A DNA stretch of 64,000 nt from positions 1 through 64,000 of the forward strand of contig JAEZCT010000058.1 in NCBI GenBank assembly GCA_023433405.1. The letters run 5' to 3'. Within the stretch, counting starts at the first letter, position 1; every line of letters starts with the position of its first letter. Under the pieces are notes generated by a model. That model saw only the letters and a program-made list of their open reading frames with translations. It did no database searches and was not told the origin of the DNA. Positions 32,816 through 41,312 of this stretch are shown here, piece by piece. This DNA is from Bacillota bacterium (lineage in GTDB: Bacteria > Bacillota > Clostridia > Oscillospirales > Ruminococcaceae). The translations under genes and the position numbers were made by a program.

Positions 32816-34018
32816 TTACCGCTTAAGATTAACCAGCTCCTCGAGCATCTGATCCGTGACCGTGATGATTCTGGAGTTTGCCTGGAAGCCTCTCTGCGTC
32901 GTGATCATATCGGTGAACTCCTGGGACAGGTCTACGTTTGACATTTCCAGCGCGCCTGCCTTGAGTGGACCGGAGCCGCTGGTGCCGGGAACGCAGATGC
33001 TGGGAGCTCCCGAGTTCGCGCTTGCTGAAAAATAGGTGTTGCCCTCCGCGTTAAGGCCCTCTGGGTTATCGAACACCGCAAGATCAATGCGGCCAAGGGT
33101 CAGTGTTTCACCCAGATGGTTTGCACTGATGATACCGTTGCTGCCTATGGCAAGGCTCGTGAGGTTGCCCACATCCTGCAGCGCGTAGGACTGGCCGCCT
33201 CTGGTTTGGATGGTACCAAGAGCGGCAACCATATCTGTACCCGTAAACGCAGTCGTAGGCAATGTTCCTCCTGCCGCAAGTGTAAAGCCGCCGTTAGCTG
33301 TTGTTGCGGGCGCAGTGCTTAAAAGCGTGTTGATATCCGCCAAAGAATAGGTGTCTCCGGCTACCAACGCCACTGTCAGCGTTGTATCGGTTACCGCAAC
33401 CGTAGCGCCGGGACCGGGGCCTGTTACAAACACAATGTTTCTATTGCCCGCAGTACCTGGGTTTGCACAGGTAACAGTAATATCGTCTGTAAAGCCACCC
33501 AATGTGATGCTCTTTACGGATTCTGCCTGCGCGTCTTGGATGGGGTCAACCGTAATGCGGATGCGGTTGCTTCCGGGTGCCGCCGACGCCGCGTTCGCGC
33601 CGCTAACACCGAGCACAAAATTACCGTTGTTATCCACTACGTTTCCATAGGGGTCAATGGTGAGCATTCCGGCTCGGGTGTAAAAGGTGTTTCCTTCCGC
33701 GTCCTGTACCTGAATAAAGCCCTGGCCCGCAATCGCTACATCCGTACCGCGGTCGGTGGGCTGAAAGCCGGATTGACCCATCATCAGGTCAATGGATGCA
33801 ACCTGAGCACCGTAACCGACCTGTGTGGCGTTAACACCGCCGCGAAGCTGACTGCCGGCCGACGCACCGCTCAGGGTCTGATAATACACATCGCGAAAGG
33901 TTGTTCGCGATGACTTAAAGCCATAGGTATTAACATTCGCTATATTATTACCGATAACGTCCATTCTTGTTTGGTGTGCACGCAAGCCCGCAACACCGGA
34001 GTACATGGCTCTAACCAT
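32816..34018 (-). CDS. flgE: Flagellar hook protein FlgE
   Basis: A 400-residue hook subunit. The N-terminal D0 helix and motif (MYSGVAGLRAHQTRMDVIGNNIANVNTYGFKSSRTTF) and the C-terminal D0 helix (NVDLSQEFTDMITTQRGFQANSRIITVTDQMLEELVNLKR) pair in the hook core. The middle (about 145-290) is a variable, Ala/Thr/Gly-rich surface domain exposed on the hook. AGGAG lies nine bases before the ATG. It follows the TIGR02530 gene. Confidence 0.94.
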   Translation of the reverse strand: MVRAMYSGVAGLRAHQTRMDVIGNNIANVNTYGFKSSRTTFRDVYYQTLSGASAGSQLRGGVNATQVGYGAQVASIDLMMGQSGFQPTDRGTDVAIAGQGFIQVQDAEGNTFYTRAGMLTIDPYGNVVDNNGNFVLGVSGANAASAAPGSNRIRITVDPIQDAQAESVKSITLGGFTDDITVTCANPGTAGNRNIVFVTGPGPGATVAVTDTTLTVALVAGDTYSLADINTLLSTAPATTANGGFTLAAGGTLPTTAFTGTDMVAALGTIQTRGGQSYALQDVGNLTSLAIGSNGIISANHLGETLTLGRIDLAVFDNPEGLNAEGNTYFSASANSGAPSICVPGTSGSGPLKAGALEMSNVDLSQEFTDMITTQRGFQANSRIITVTDQMLEELVNLKR

Positions 34019-34104
34019 TATGTCATGCTCCTTTTTTTCTTGTTAAGAAACCGTCAGTCTCCTCTGTCATTCAGAAACTGATTATAACCCCCATAACGGT
34101 CCGG

Positions 34105-34500
34105 CTATATGATTACGGTTCCTTCTATATTTGTGAATACACTTCCACTTAGGTCCTTGTCGCTCAGGGTGGTAACAACGGTCCCGTTTTTAACGCTGAC
34201 AATAAACGCAGTCTGATCCACCAAGATTAAGGTATCATCAAGACCCTTTTCTCTTGCCAGGCGCATTCCCTCATTCAAGCGTTCAAGCTTTGCCTCGCCG
34301 ATATCAATGTTACGGTCGGCAATGCGGCTCTGCGCATGTTTGGAAAAGTTTACCTGTGCGGATTGCTCTCGCTGGTATCGTTCCAGCAGCTCGGCAAACG
34401 AATTATCGTCAGCCTTCGTTTTAGTCGTGGTTTGATGGGGGGCGGTAACGCCCGTTGTTACGGGAACGGGGTAACGACCAAGGATCGTTCCGTCTGTCAT
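34105..34500 (-). CDS. TIGR02530 family flagellar operon protein
   Basis: A 131-residue soluble protein of the family found between flgD and flgE in many Firmicutes. The conserved part is FSKHAQSRIADRNIDIGEAKLERLNEGMRLAREKGLDDTLILVDQTAFIVSVKNGTVVT (about 53-112). Function is not established; position suggests a hook-assembly role. AGGAGGAGCAG precedes the ATG. Confidence 0.83.
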   Translation of the reverse strand: MTDGTILGRYPVPVTTGVTAPHQTTTKTKADDNSFAELLERYQREQSAQVNFSKHAQSRIADRNIDIGEAKLERLNEGMRLAREKGLDDTLILVDQTAFIVSVKNGTVVTTLSDKDLSGSVFTNIEGTVII

Positions 34501-34598
34501 TGACTGCTCCTCCTATGCTTAATCCTCCTTGATTCCAACGCGGAGTTCAGAGAGAATGGCTTTTGACTGGCTGCGCCAACGCAAGTGTCGGAGAAAGA

Positions 34599-35171
34599 TC
34601 AGGCTTCCGGTTCCTCTTCGACTGGATCTGGATCTGGCGCGTTGATATTCTCAAGGGCTGAAACGACATTCTCAAGGGCCGAAACGACATCCTTAAGGGC
34701 CTCTACTTCCTCGTTGTTCTCGGTCTCCTCCAAAACGGTTTGCTTAACCTCCATCAGGTTTTCGAGTGTAAACGTTTTACCGTCTACCACAAATTCATAG
34801 TTGCCGGAAGAATAGATAACCCTCTCCACGACGCCTGTGGTGGATACTACGTTACCCGAAGAATCCAGCTTCGCGCAAACCACGGTTTTGCCAACCAACG
34901 AGGAAACAAAGGAGGCATTGGTGGCGTAAAGTATGCTTTCCTGCATCTGCAGGGCGGAGAAGGATGCGAGCTGAGACATAAACTCCGTTTGATCGCTGGG
35001 GTTCATGGGGTCTTGATTGGCAAGCTGTGCCGCGATAAGGGAAAAGAAATCCTGTATATCCATGCCGGTTTTTCCGTCGGAATACCAATACTCCGTTCCG
35101 GTCTCCGTTGTATAGACCTGCTTGCCGGTAGAATTACTGTATTGGGAACTGTACCCAGGTATGTAGCTCAT
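34599..35171 (-). CDS. flgD: Flagellar hook capping protein FlgD
   Basis: A 190-residue scaffold for hook polymerisation. The N-terminal signature is MDIQDFFSLIAAQLANQDPMNPSDQTEFMSQLASFSALQMQESI. A small domain (about 85-150) with VGKTVVCAKLDSSGNVVSTTGVVERVIYSS follows; it is short, lacking the larger Ig-like part of Gram-negative FlgD. The C-terminus holds an in-phase repeat VVSALEN encoded by tandem 21-bp units and a Pro/Glu tail. GGAGGTG precedes the ATG. It lies after fliK. Confidence 0.92.
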   Translation of the reverse strand: MSYIPGYSSQYSNSTGKQVYTTETGTEYWYSDGKTGMDIQDFFSLIAAQLANQDPMNPSDQTEFMSQLASFSALQMQESILYATNASFVSSLVGKTVVCAKLDSSGNVVSTTGVVERVIYSSGNYEFVVDGKTFTLENLMEVKQTVLEETENNEEVEALKDVVSALENVVSALENINAPDPDPVEEEPEA

Positions 35172-35193
35172 AATTCACCTCCATGTTTGCGGC

Positions 35194-36393
35194 TTACGCG
35201 TAACGATTTAATACCGCGCTTGCTCGAATTGCTTCAAGCAGTCCTACCGTACCCGCTACGTCCTGCTCGTCGGCAAGCTGCTCAAACGAAAAAGCTCTGT
35301 GCTGTGCGAGTGCCTGACGGTCCTGCTGACTGTTGTCGGATGTGGAAAAGCTTTGCCCGAACCCAAGATTGTTGAAGGATTGATTCTCCACCGTGCAGGA
35401 CTCCATCTGAAGATTGGTCTCCTTGAGTGCGGTGCGCAGGGAGGACATCTGTCCTTCAATCAGCTTTGCCGATTGCTCTGTTGCAGTTACGATGTGCAGG
35501 GAAATCTTGCCCTGTTCCATCACCATTTTTACCAAGACATCACCCAGTTCCTCCGGCTGAAGCTTCATGGTAAACTCAGTCTTTCCGTTTTGGAATGCGT
35601 TAAGAACGCCAGTGGCAACCTGCTGTGGTACCGGTGCCTGTGTTTCGGCGTTTGCATGGGCGACAGGCAGCTGGGATGCCGCTTTAAAGGTATACCCCAG
35701 CTCATTCAGCCGTTGGGTAAACGCCGTATAATGCTCATCGGGGGCGGCCTTTTCGTCAAGCTGTGCTTTGGAGCCTTGGGCCTTTACACGGCTGGTATCG
35801 GCGGGCAAATCAGTTTGCCTATCCGGGGATTCGGCGGTATTGCCGTTTACCGACTGCACCACCGTTTGCTGCTCTGCGGGAACCTCTGCCGCCTGACGGG
35901 GCTCTTCCATTGCCAGAGGAGCGTTAAAGGACTTTGCTTCTTGCTTTACCGCAGCTACCGTCACCTCCGATGCCACTGCCTGCTCTGCTACAGTTTTCTC
36001 GGGCAAGTTCACCTGATGATTCTCAACGCTCCGAGGGGTCTCATAGGTGCCGGGGGCCTCAACAGATAATACCGACTGTTCAGTCACAGGTTCCTCTGTA
36101 GGTATGGGAGCTTCGGGAACCGGGACTATGTTCGGCAATAACGACAGTAAAACCTCCGCCGCAATATTTGCTTGGGGAGCCTGTGTCTCAACTTCCTCGA
36201 CAACAGCTGTCTTCTGTGCAGACTCGGTCTTTGTTTCCTGTGTAGCCTTCTTTTCGGTCATTTTCTCCCCCTTTGCGTTCAGCTGTTTTTGCAGCTTAGC
36301 ATAAAAGGATTCCTCCGGCACAGGGCTTTTATTCTGCGTGCTGGCAGGTGCGGGTGCAGGTGCGGGTGTATTTGCCATAACCTTTTGTATCAT
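35194..36393 (-). CDS. fliK: Flagellar hook-length control protein FliK
   Basis: A 399-residue secreted ruler. The first 230 residues are low-complexity and rich in Ala, Pro, Glu, Gln and Val. The C-terminal hook-control domain carries FTMKLQPEELGDVLVKMVMEQGKISLHIVTATEQSAKLIEGQMSSLRTALKE (about 278-330), the family signature LxPxxLGxVxV. It acts on FlhB to stop hook growth. AAAGGAGGTGA precedes the ATG. It lies between fliJ and flgD. Confidence 0.9.
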   Translation of the reverse strand: MIQKVMANTPAPAPAPASTQNKSPVPEESFYAKLQKQLNAKGEKMTEKKATQETKTESAQKTAVVEEVETQAPQANIAAEVLLSLLPNIVPVPEAPIPTEEPVTEQSVLSVEAPGTYETPRSVENHQVNLPEKTVAEQAVASEVTVAAVKQEAKSFNAPLAMEEPRQAAEVPAEQQTVVQSVNGNTAESPDRQTDLPADTSRVKAQGSKAQLDEKAAPDEHYTAFTQRLNELGYTFKAASQLPVAHANAETQAPVPQQVATGVLNAFQNGKTEFTMKLQPEELGDVLVKMVMEQGKISLHIVTATEQSAKLIEGQMSSLRTALKETNLQMESCTVENQSFNNLGFGQSFSTSDNSQQDRQALAQHRAFSFEQLADEQDVAGTVGLLEAIRASAVLNRYA

Positions 36394-36552
36394 TCTTTGT
36401 CACCTCCTTTGCCTAAATTTATAATATATTATACCAAAACAAAACCAAAATAAATACATAAATCTTAGTAAAATTTCATGTTTCGCATGGTAAAATATCC
36501 GTTATTGTCAAAAATTCGCTTGACTGATTGCGAACAGGTAAAGACGCAGTAA

Positions 36553-36993
36553 TCATAAGGTAATGGCGCTGTTCGCAACAAACTCCTCAATCAAAAGCTG
36601 GTATTCCCGGCTCTCCTCCATGCGGTACTCCTCAAACTGGCGTTCCTTGAGCTTATCCAGTGCCGAAATATCCTGCGAGATGCGAACAACGACAGAAACC
36701 TGCTCGGACACCTTTAGCTCCATCATGCGAAGTTGCTGTGTCTCCAGCTTAATGCGCTCATTGAGGGCGTTTAAATATGCCTTGCGCTGAGAAATCTCCA
36801 TAGGCGCAAGGCCTGTGCGGGATCTTTCATTGAGCAGCTCATTGCAACATGCATACTCTGCCTTAAGCTTTGCCACCAGCTCGTTTAGTTTATCGAGCCT
36901 TGCGCGAAGCTCGGCGAGGCGCTGCTTTTCATCCGTCAGAAGCTGATTTTTGTAATCCATCAGCTTCTCCAAAGAAAATTCAAACCGCTTCAT
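36553..36993 (-). CDS. fliJ: Flagellar export protein FliJ
   Basis: A 146-residue, almost wholly helical coiled-coil protein that links the FliI ATPase ring to FlhA. FSLEKLMDYKNQLLTDEKQRLAELRARLDKL at the start and the charged heptads throughout are typical of FliJ. ATG 36993 follows GGAGGT. It is 19 bases after fliI. Confidence 0.88.
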   Translation of the reverse strand: MKRFEFSLEKLMDYKNQLLTDEKQRLAELRARLDKLNELVAKLKAEYACCNELLNERSRTGLAPMEISQRKAYLNALNERIKLETQQLRMMELKVSEQVSVVVRISQDISALDKLKERQFEEYRMEESREYQLLIEEFVANSAITL

Positions 36994-37012
36994 TGACAGC
37001 AAACCTCCATTG

Positions 37013-38326
37013 TTACATAACCGCTTTCTTCATCATTTCCAGCGCTTGCCCACTGTCATAAGCCTCGTTTACCCCTTGCCGCAGGAAATCGTTTACATTC
37101 TCTATTTTAGAAATGGCGGCGTCCAGCGCGGGGTTGGAGCCCGCCTTGTACGCACCGATGGTAATCAAGTCATAATTAGAATAGTATACGGAAAGAATGC
37201 TGCGCAGACGGTTGGCAACCTCAAGCTGCTCCTGTGAGACAATCTCGTTCATAATACGGCTTACACTGCCTAGGATATCGATTGCCGGGTACTGGTTTCG
37301 CATCGCTATCTTTCTAGAAAGCACGATATGACCGTCGATGATGCCGCGCACGGTATCGGAAATGGGTTCGTTCACGTCGTCGCCCTCAACCAGAACCGTA
37401 TAGATTCCGGTAATTGATCCGGTTTCAAAATTCCCGGTGCGTTCCAAAAGCTTTGGCATAACCGAGTAGACGGAGGGCGTATACCCTCTGGATACGGGGG
37501 GTTCCCCGGTAGCTAAGCCAATTTCGCGCTGTGCCATGGCGTAGCGCGTGAGAGAATCCATCATGAGCAGAACGCTTTTACCCTGATCCTTAAAATATTC
37601 CGCGATGGTGGTCGCGGTTAGCGCGCATTTCAGGCGCTGCATCGCCGGCTGATCTGACGTTGCCACCAGCAGGACCGAACGTGCCATACCTTCTTCGCCA
37701 AGATCACGCTCTATAAAATCGCGCACCTCCCTGCCTCTTTCCCCCACAAGGGAGATTACATTTACATCGGCAGTTACGTTGCGCGCTATCATACCAAGCA
37801 GGGTGCTTTTACCCACACCACTGCCCGAGAATATACCCATTCTTTGTCCCTTGCCGCAGGTCAACAGACCATCGATTGCCTTTACGCCGAAGCTCAGAGG
37901 TGTATCGATGCGCGGTCGCGCCAAGGGGTTGGACGGCGTGTTGGTAACGGCATAATAGGTGTTGCCCGCAACCTCACCCTGACCGTCAATCGGAGTGCCC
38001 GTTCCGTCAAGGATGCGGCCGATGAGATCGTTGCCTACCTTAACCTTGAGCTTGTTGCCGGTAGATTCCACCACGCTGCCGGGGCCGACGCCGTCGATAT
38101 CGTCATAGGGCATTAAAAGCACCCTGCTTTCACGAAAGCCGACTACCTCAGCATAGACAATCCTTGTACCGTTATCCGAATAGATACGGCAAACATCACC
38201 GATATTTGCGAGCGGACCGGTCGATTCAATCATCAGCCCCACGATTTTATCCACCTTGCCGTAAAAGGTGACAAAGCTTCTGCCACGCAGCGCATTCTTT
38301 AGGTTATCCGTCACCAACCGTATCAC
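37013..38326 (-). CDS. fliI: Flagellum-specific ATPase FliI
   Basis: A 437-residue export ATPase related to F1-ATPase beta. The Walker A loop is GSGVGKST (168-175). The Walker B strand is KSVLLMMDSLTRYA, and the late segment TYTPSVYSVMPKLLERTG-like region (GYTPSVYSVMPKLLERTG) is standard. The start is GTG. It forms the ATPase complex with FliH and FliJ; here two FliH-type proteins are encoded directly upstream. Confidence 0.95.
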   Translation of the reverse strand: MIRLVTDNLKNALRGRSFVTFYGKVDKIVGLMIESTGPLANIGDVCRIYSDNGTRIVYAEVVGFRESRVLLMPYDDIDGVGPGSVVESTGNKLKVKVGNDLIGRILDGTGTPIDGQGEVAGNTYYAVTNTPSNPLARPRIDTPLSFGVKAIDGLLTCGKGQRMGIFSGSGVGKSTLLGMIARNVTADVNVISLVGERGREVRDFIERDLGEEGMARSVLLVATSDQPAMQRLKCALTATTIAEYFKDQGKSVLLMMDSLTRYAMAQREIGLATGEPPVSRGYTPSVYSVMPKLLERTGNFETGSITGIYTVLVEGDDVNEPISDTVRGIIDGHIVLSRKIAMRNQYPAIDILGSVSRIMNEIVSQEQLEVANRLRSILSVYYSNYDLITIGAYKAGSNPALDAAISKIENVNDFLRQGVNEAYDSGQALEMMKKAVM

Positions 38327-38346
38327 ACCCTATCCGCCGTGGAATA

Positions 38347-39114
38347 TTAAGTAATCTTGCCGGTAAGTATCTGCTTAAGGTTCTCTACCTGTGTCGCCAC
38401 GCTTGCATCGGCAATGCCGTCGGGCGTTTCCACCACACATAAGCCAGAGGCCGCGTCGGTAAGCTCCTCAATCTCAATGCTTCCCGAAACCTCTAAGAAT
38501 TCCGCGAGCCATTTTTTGTCTGTAATTAGACTGGTTTGCGCATCCGTTTCAGATACCGTAAGCTTCACCCAATCGGTGTTTTTATAGTTTGCCAGTGCCT
38601 TTTTCACTACGCCTGCCAGTGCCTTTTCGTTTTCCTTAAACTCACTGCCAATGATCTTGCGGACAACGTCCACCACCAGCAGCTTAATGCCTTCTTCCGA
38701 CGCGTCGATAATCTCTCGCTGCTTGTCGTCAATCCGGTCAAGCAGACGTGTGACCTCGTCAAGCTTCGCTTGCAGTGAGGTGTTTGCTTCCTTTAAGCCC
38801 TGCGCGAAGCCTTCTTTGCGCGCCTCGGCTTTAATTGCCTCGGCCATGCGGTTCGCCTCCGCAAGCAGCTGTTCCTGCCGGGCTTCTGCCTCGGCACGCG
38901 CTTGCAAAACAAGCTGCTCCGCCTCGGCTCGTGCATCTTCGAGCGTCTTCTCTATCGCGCCCTCTATCGGAGGAGGGGAGGAATCATCAGCGGGGATAAA
39001 CTCCCCCTCCTCCTCCTCCTCAACCTCTGGGGTGAGTTCCTTAAACGGGAGGGCACTGGGGATCAGAACGCTCTCTCTATAGGTGGCGTTGAGAGCCTTC
39101 ACAATCTTAGGCAA
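38347..39114 (-). CDS. fliH: Flagellar assembly protein FliH
   Basis: A 255-residue regulator of FliI, export stator of the ATPase. It has an acidic N-terminal part (EVEEEEEGEF), a long Ala/Glu helix (about 55-105, ARAEAEQLVLQARAEAEARQEQLLAEA) and the C-terminal FliH/V-ATPase E domain (about 130-250, with LVVDVVRKIIGSEFKEN and WVKLTVSETDAQTSL). The start is TTG 39114, inside the last codons of the preceding gene, with GGGAGAGG about nine bases upstream. Its first residues PKIVKA are shared with that gene, evidence of a tandem duplication. Confidence 0.88.
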   Translation of the reverse strand: MPKIVKALNATYRESVLIPSALPFKELTPEVEEEEEGEFIPADDSSPPPIEGAIEKTLEDARAEAEQLVLQARAEAEARQEQLLAEANRMAEAIKAEARKEGFAQGLKEANTSLQAKLDEVTRLLDRIDDKQREIIDASEEGIKLLVVDVVRKIIGSEFKENEKALAGVVKKALANYKNTDWVKLTVSETDAQTSLITDKKWLAEFLEVSGSIEIEELTDAASGLCVVETPDGIADASVATQVENLKQILTGKIT

Positions 39115-40315
39115 TGATATGCTCCTCTCCCTTCAGGTCCCGCACAAAATCACTGCGACCCTTTTCAAGATTATCAATGACCGTCAGCATACATTTGTGC
39201 GCTTCCTGATTCAAATCCTCTGTGATGCTGGTCATAATATTGCTTTGACGGCTGTAGATCATATCAAGCAGCTTGGAAATTTCCTGAAGATCATTTTCGA
39301 GCTTGCGTTTATCCTCATCGCGGCGAACCACGGTCTCGGCTGCGGCTTCTTTCACGCCGGGCTCCGTACCGTTATACGTCCGCCACGCGTCGGCAACATC
39401 CTCGAAATAACACTCCTGTCCCGGCGCAGGCTGAGAAACCGCCTGTACAATTTCACTGGTTGTACCCTTTATCGCCTTTACCCGGAAAGGGGCGGACCTT
39501 TTCGTGCTTTGCGTCTGCTCCGGCGCAGGATAGAAACGGGTGGAAACCTCAACCGTCGAAGCTTCGGTTTTCCCCTCCCTCTCCGGCTCTACCGGGCGGT
39601 AGACCCCCGACCGTTTGTCTGCGTTTGCGGGCTGATATTCCGTGTGGGGACGGGCTTTGACCGCGTTTGCGGTTCTCGCCCGCTTATAGCCTTCCCGCAA
39701 GGCGGATTGCTGCACCACCCAAACCTGCGCCATGCCCTGCTCGTAGCCTTCCTTGCGCGCAGCCTCCTTGATGGGCTCGCATTGTGAAAGACCATATTCA
39801 AAGCCCTCGCGGCGCGCGGTTTCGCGAATCTCCCTAGTCTGCGCCATGCCCTGCTCGAAGCCCTCGCGGCGCGCGTTCTCGCGAATTGCCTTGGTCTGTG
39901 CGATGCCGCGCTCAATGCCCTCTTGAACGGCTACCTCGCCCAGCTTCTTAACAATCTCACGCCCTTTTTCATAGGCCTCCTGATAAGCGGCGTTTTTTAT
40001 TCTTTGCGCCTCGTCAAGACCTTCCTTTACAATACGCTCCTTAATCTCCGTAGCGGCACGCAGGGAATTTGCCACAATCAGTCTCGCCTGATGATTTGCC
40101 TGATCCACCGACTGCATACCCTGGTAAAAATTTGAGGCGGGAGGGGACTTGGGAGGAGGATTTGGTTGAAAGTCATTGGTTGCCTGCTGCGCCGGGTAGC
40201 TTGGCACAAACCCGCCGAACCCTTCTCCCTGACTAGCTGAGACAGATGACATTCCTGAATAGGATTGTGAGTTGAGCGGTTGACCCGCTTTTACGATCTT
40301 AGGCAATGATGTCAT
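39107..40315 (-). CDS. FliH-like paralogue with five 19-residue GxxxG repeats
   Basis: A 402-residue protein encoded between fliG and fliH. It begins MTSLPKIVKAGQPL, matching the PKIVKA start of FliH. A Pro/Ser/Gln-rich segment (about 11-68) and a helix with RIVKEGLDEAQRIKNAAYQEAYEKG follow. Residues 114-208 are five head-to-tail 19-residue repeats, each opening with (G/A)xxxG (AYEKG, GIERG, GFEQG, GFEYG, GYEQG) and most closing ARRE or similar. Such GxxxG runs are known in the FliH/YscL family. A variable part (210-330) and a C-terminal helix (about 335-400) follow; the usual E-subunit-like domain is missing. It overlaps fliG by 17 bases and fliH by eight. A second export-complex stator part is my inference; I know of no named family. 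Confidence 0.7.
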   Translation of the reverse strand: MTSLPKIVKAGQPLNSQSYSGMSSVSASQGEGFGGFVPSYPAQQATNDFQPNPPPKSPPASNFYQGMQSVDQANHQARLIVANSLRAATEIKERIVKEGLDEAQRIKNAAYQEAYEKGREIVKKLGEVAVQEGIERGIAQTKAIRENARREGFEQGMAQTREIRETARREGFEYGLSQCEPIKEAARKEGYEQGMAQVWVVQQSALREGYKRARTANAVKARPHTEYQPANADKRSGVYRPVEPEREGKTEASTVEVSTRFYPAPEQTQSTKRSAPFRVKAIKGTTSEIVQAVSQPAPGQECYFEDVADAWRTYNGTEPGVKEAAAETVVRRDEDKRKLENDLQEISKLLDMIYSRQSNIMTSITEDLNQEAHKCMLTVIDNLEKGRSDFVRDLKGEEHIIA

Positions 40316-41312
40316 CCTTTCCGCCCTTGGAGATTACCAGCTCGCCGTCCTCTTCCAGTTTACGGATAGCGCCGACGATACGCTGCTGGGCATCCTCCAC
40401 ATCGCGTATTCTGACGTTATGCAGGTATTCCATATCCGAGCGGATGGTTTCGCCCATTCTCTGAGACATATTGGCAAAAAAAGCTTGGGCGACCTCGGAG
40501 TTTGCTCCCTTAAGCGCAACGACAATATCCTTGGAATCCACCTCGCGGATAAAGCGCTGGATGGAGATATCGTCGAGCCCGATGATATCCTCGAATACAA
40601 ACATACGCTTGCGTATCTCGTCCGCGAGCTTCGGGTCTTTTCTGGTCAGCTCGTCAAAGATATGCTTCTCCGTACCGCGGTCAACCTGATTAAGGATATC
40701 CGCGATATAGTTAACGCCGCCGATCTCAGCGAAGTCCACCGATACCACCGAGTCGAATTTGCGCTCAAGGATTCTCTCGACACTTTTGATGATCTCTGGG
40801 GAGGTCCTGTCCATCTTGGCGATGCGCTCTACCACATCCACCCGCTTCTCCTTGGGAAGCTCGGAGATGATGGTGGAGGCCTGGTCCGCTCTGGCGTAGG
40901 AAAGGATGAGAGCAATGGTTTGCGGATGCTCGTTTTGAATTATGGCCAGCAGGTTTTTATAGTCCGCCTTGCGCACAAACTCAAACGCCTTGGTGCGCAG
41001 CGACCGTGTCACACGGTCAAGCAGGTTCGACGCGGTCTGGGAGCCGAAGGCCTTCTCCAGTACGTTTTTTGCGTAATCCAGACCACCCTCGGTTATTACC
41101 TTCTGGGTCAGGCACAAGCCATAAAAATCCGACAAAATCTGTTCGAGATCCTCCGCCTCAAGCCGGTACAGCCGGGCGATTTCGTAGGTGAGCTCCTCGA
41201 TTTCATCCTCGTGCATGTATTTATAGACCTGAGACGCATTCTCGGCGCCCATTGAAATGATGACCGCCGCGGCCTTTTGCTTCGGCGAAATCCCATTTTT
41301 AGTAGTAGCCAT
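40299..41312 (-). CDS. fliG: Flagellar motor switch protein FliG
   Basis: A 337-residue rotor protein that meets MotA and FliF. It has three armadillo-like domains. The middle-domain EHPQT motif is in AIIQNEHPQTIALILSY, and the C-terminal torque helix carries the charged run DDISIQRFIREVDSKDIVVALKGA. I use ATG 41312 (MATTKNGISP) because GGGGGAGG lies six bases upstream; ATG 41318 abuts the ribosome site. The start overlaps fliF and the end overlaps the FliH-like gene. Confidence 0.94.
   Translation of the reverse strand: MATTKNGISPKQKAAAVIISMGAENASQVYKYMHEDEIEELTYEIARLYRLEAEDLEQILSDFYGLCLTQKVITEGGLDYAKNVLEKAFGSQTASNLLDRVTRSLRTKAFEFVRKADYKNLLAIIQNEHPQTIALILSYARADQASTIISELPKEKRVDVVERIAKMDRTSPEIIKSVERILERKFDSVVSVDFAEIGGVNYIADILNQVDRGTEKHIFDELTRKDPKLADEIRKRMFVFEDIIGLDDISIQRFIREVDSKDIVVALKGANSEVAQAFFANMSQRMGETIRSDMEYLHNVRIRDVEDAQQRIVGAIRKLEEDGELVISKGGKDDIIA

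Noticed and set aside
35299..36069. 256-codon plus-strand frame inside fliK
   Set aside because: Antisense shadow of a low-complexity gene; Leu/Cys-rich composition typical of shadows.
40419..41255. 278-codon plus-strand frame inside fliG
   Set aside because: Antisense shadow of fliG.
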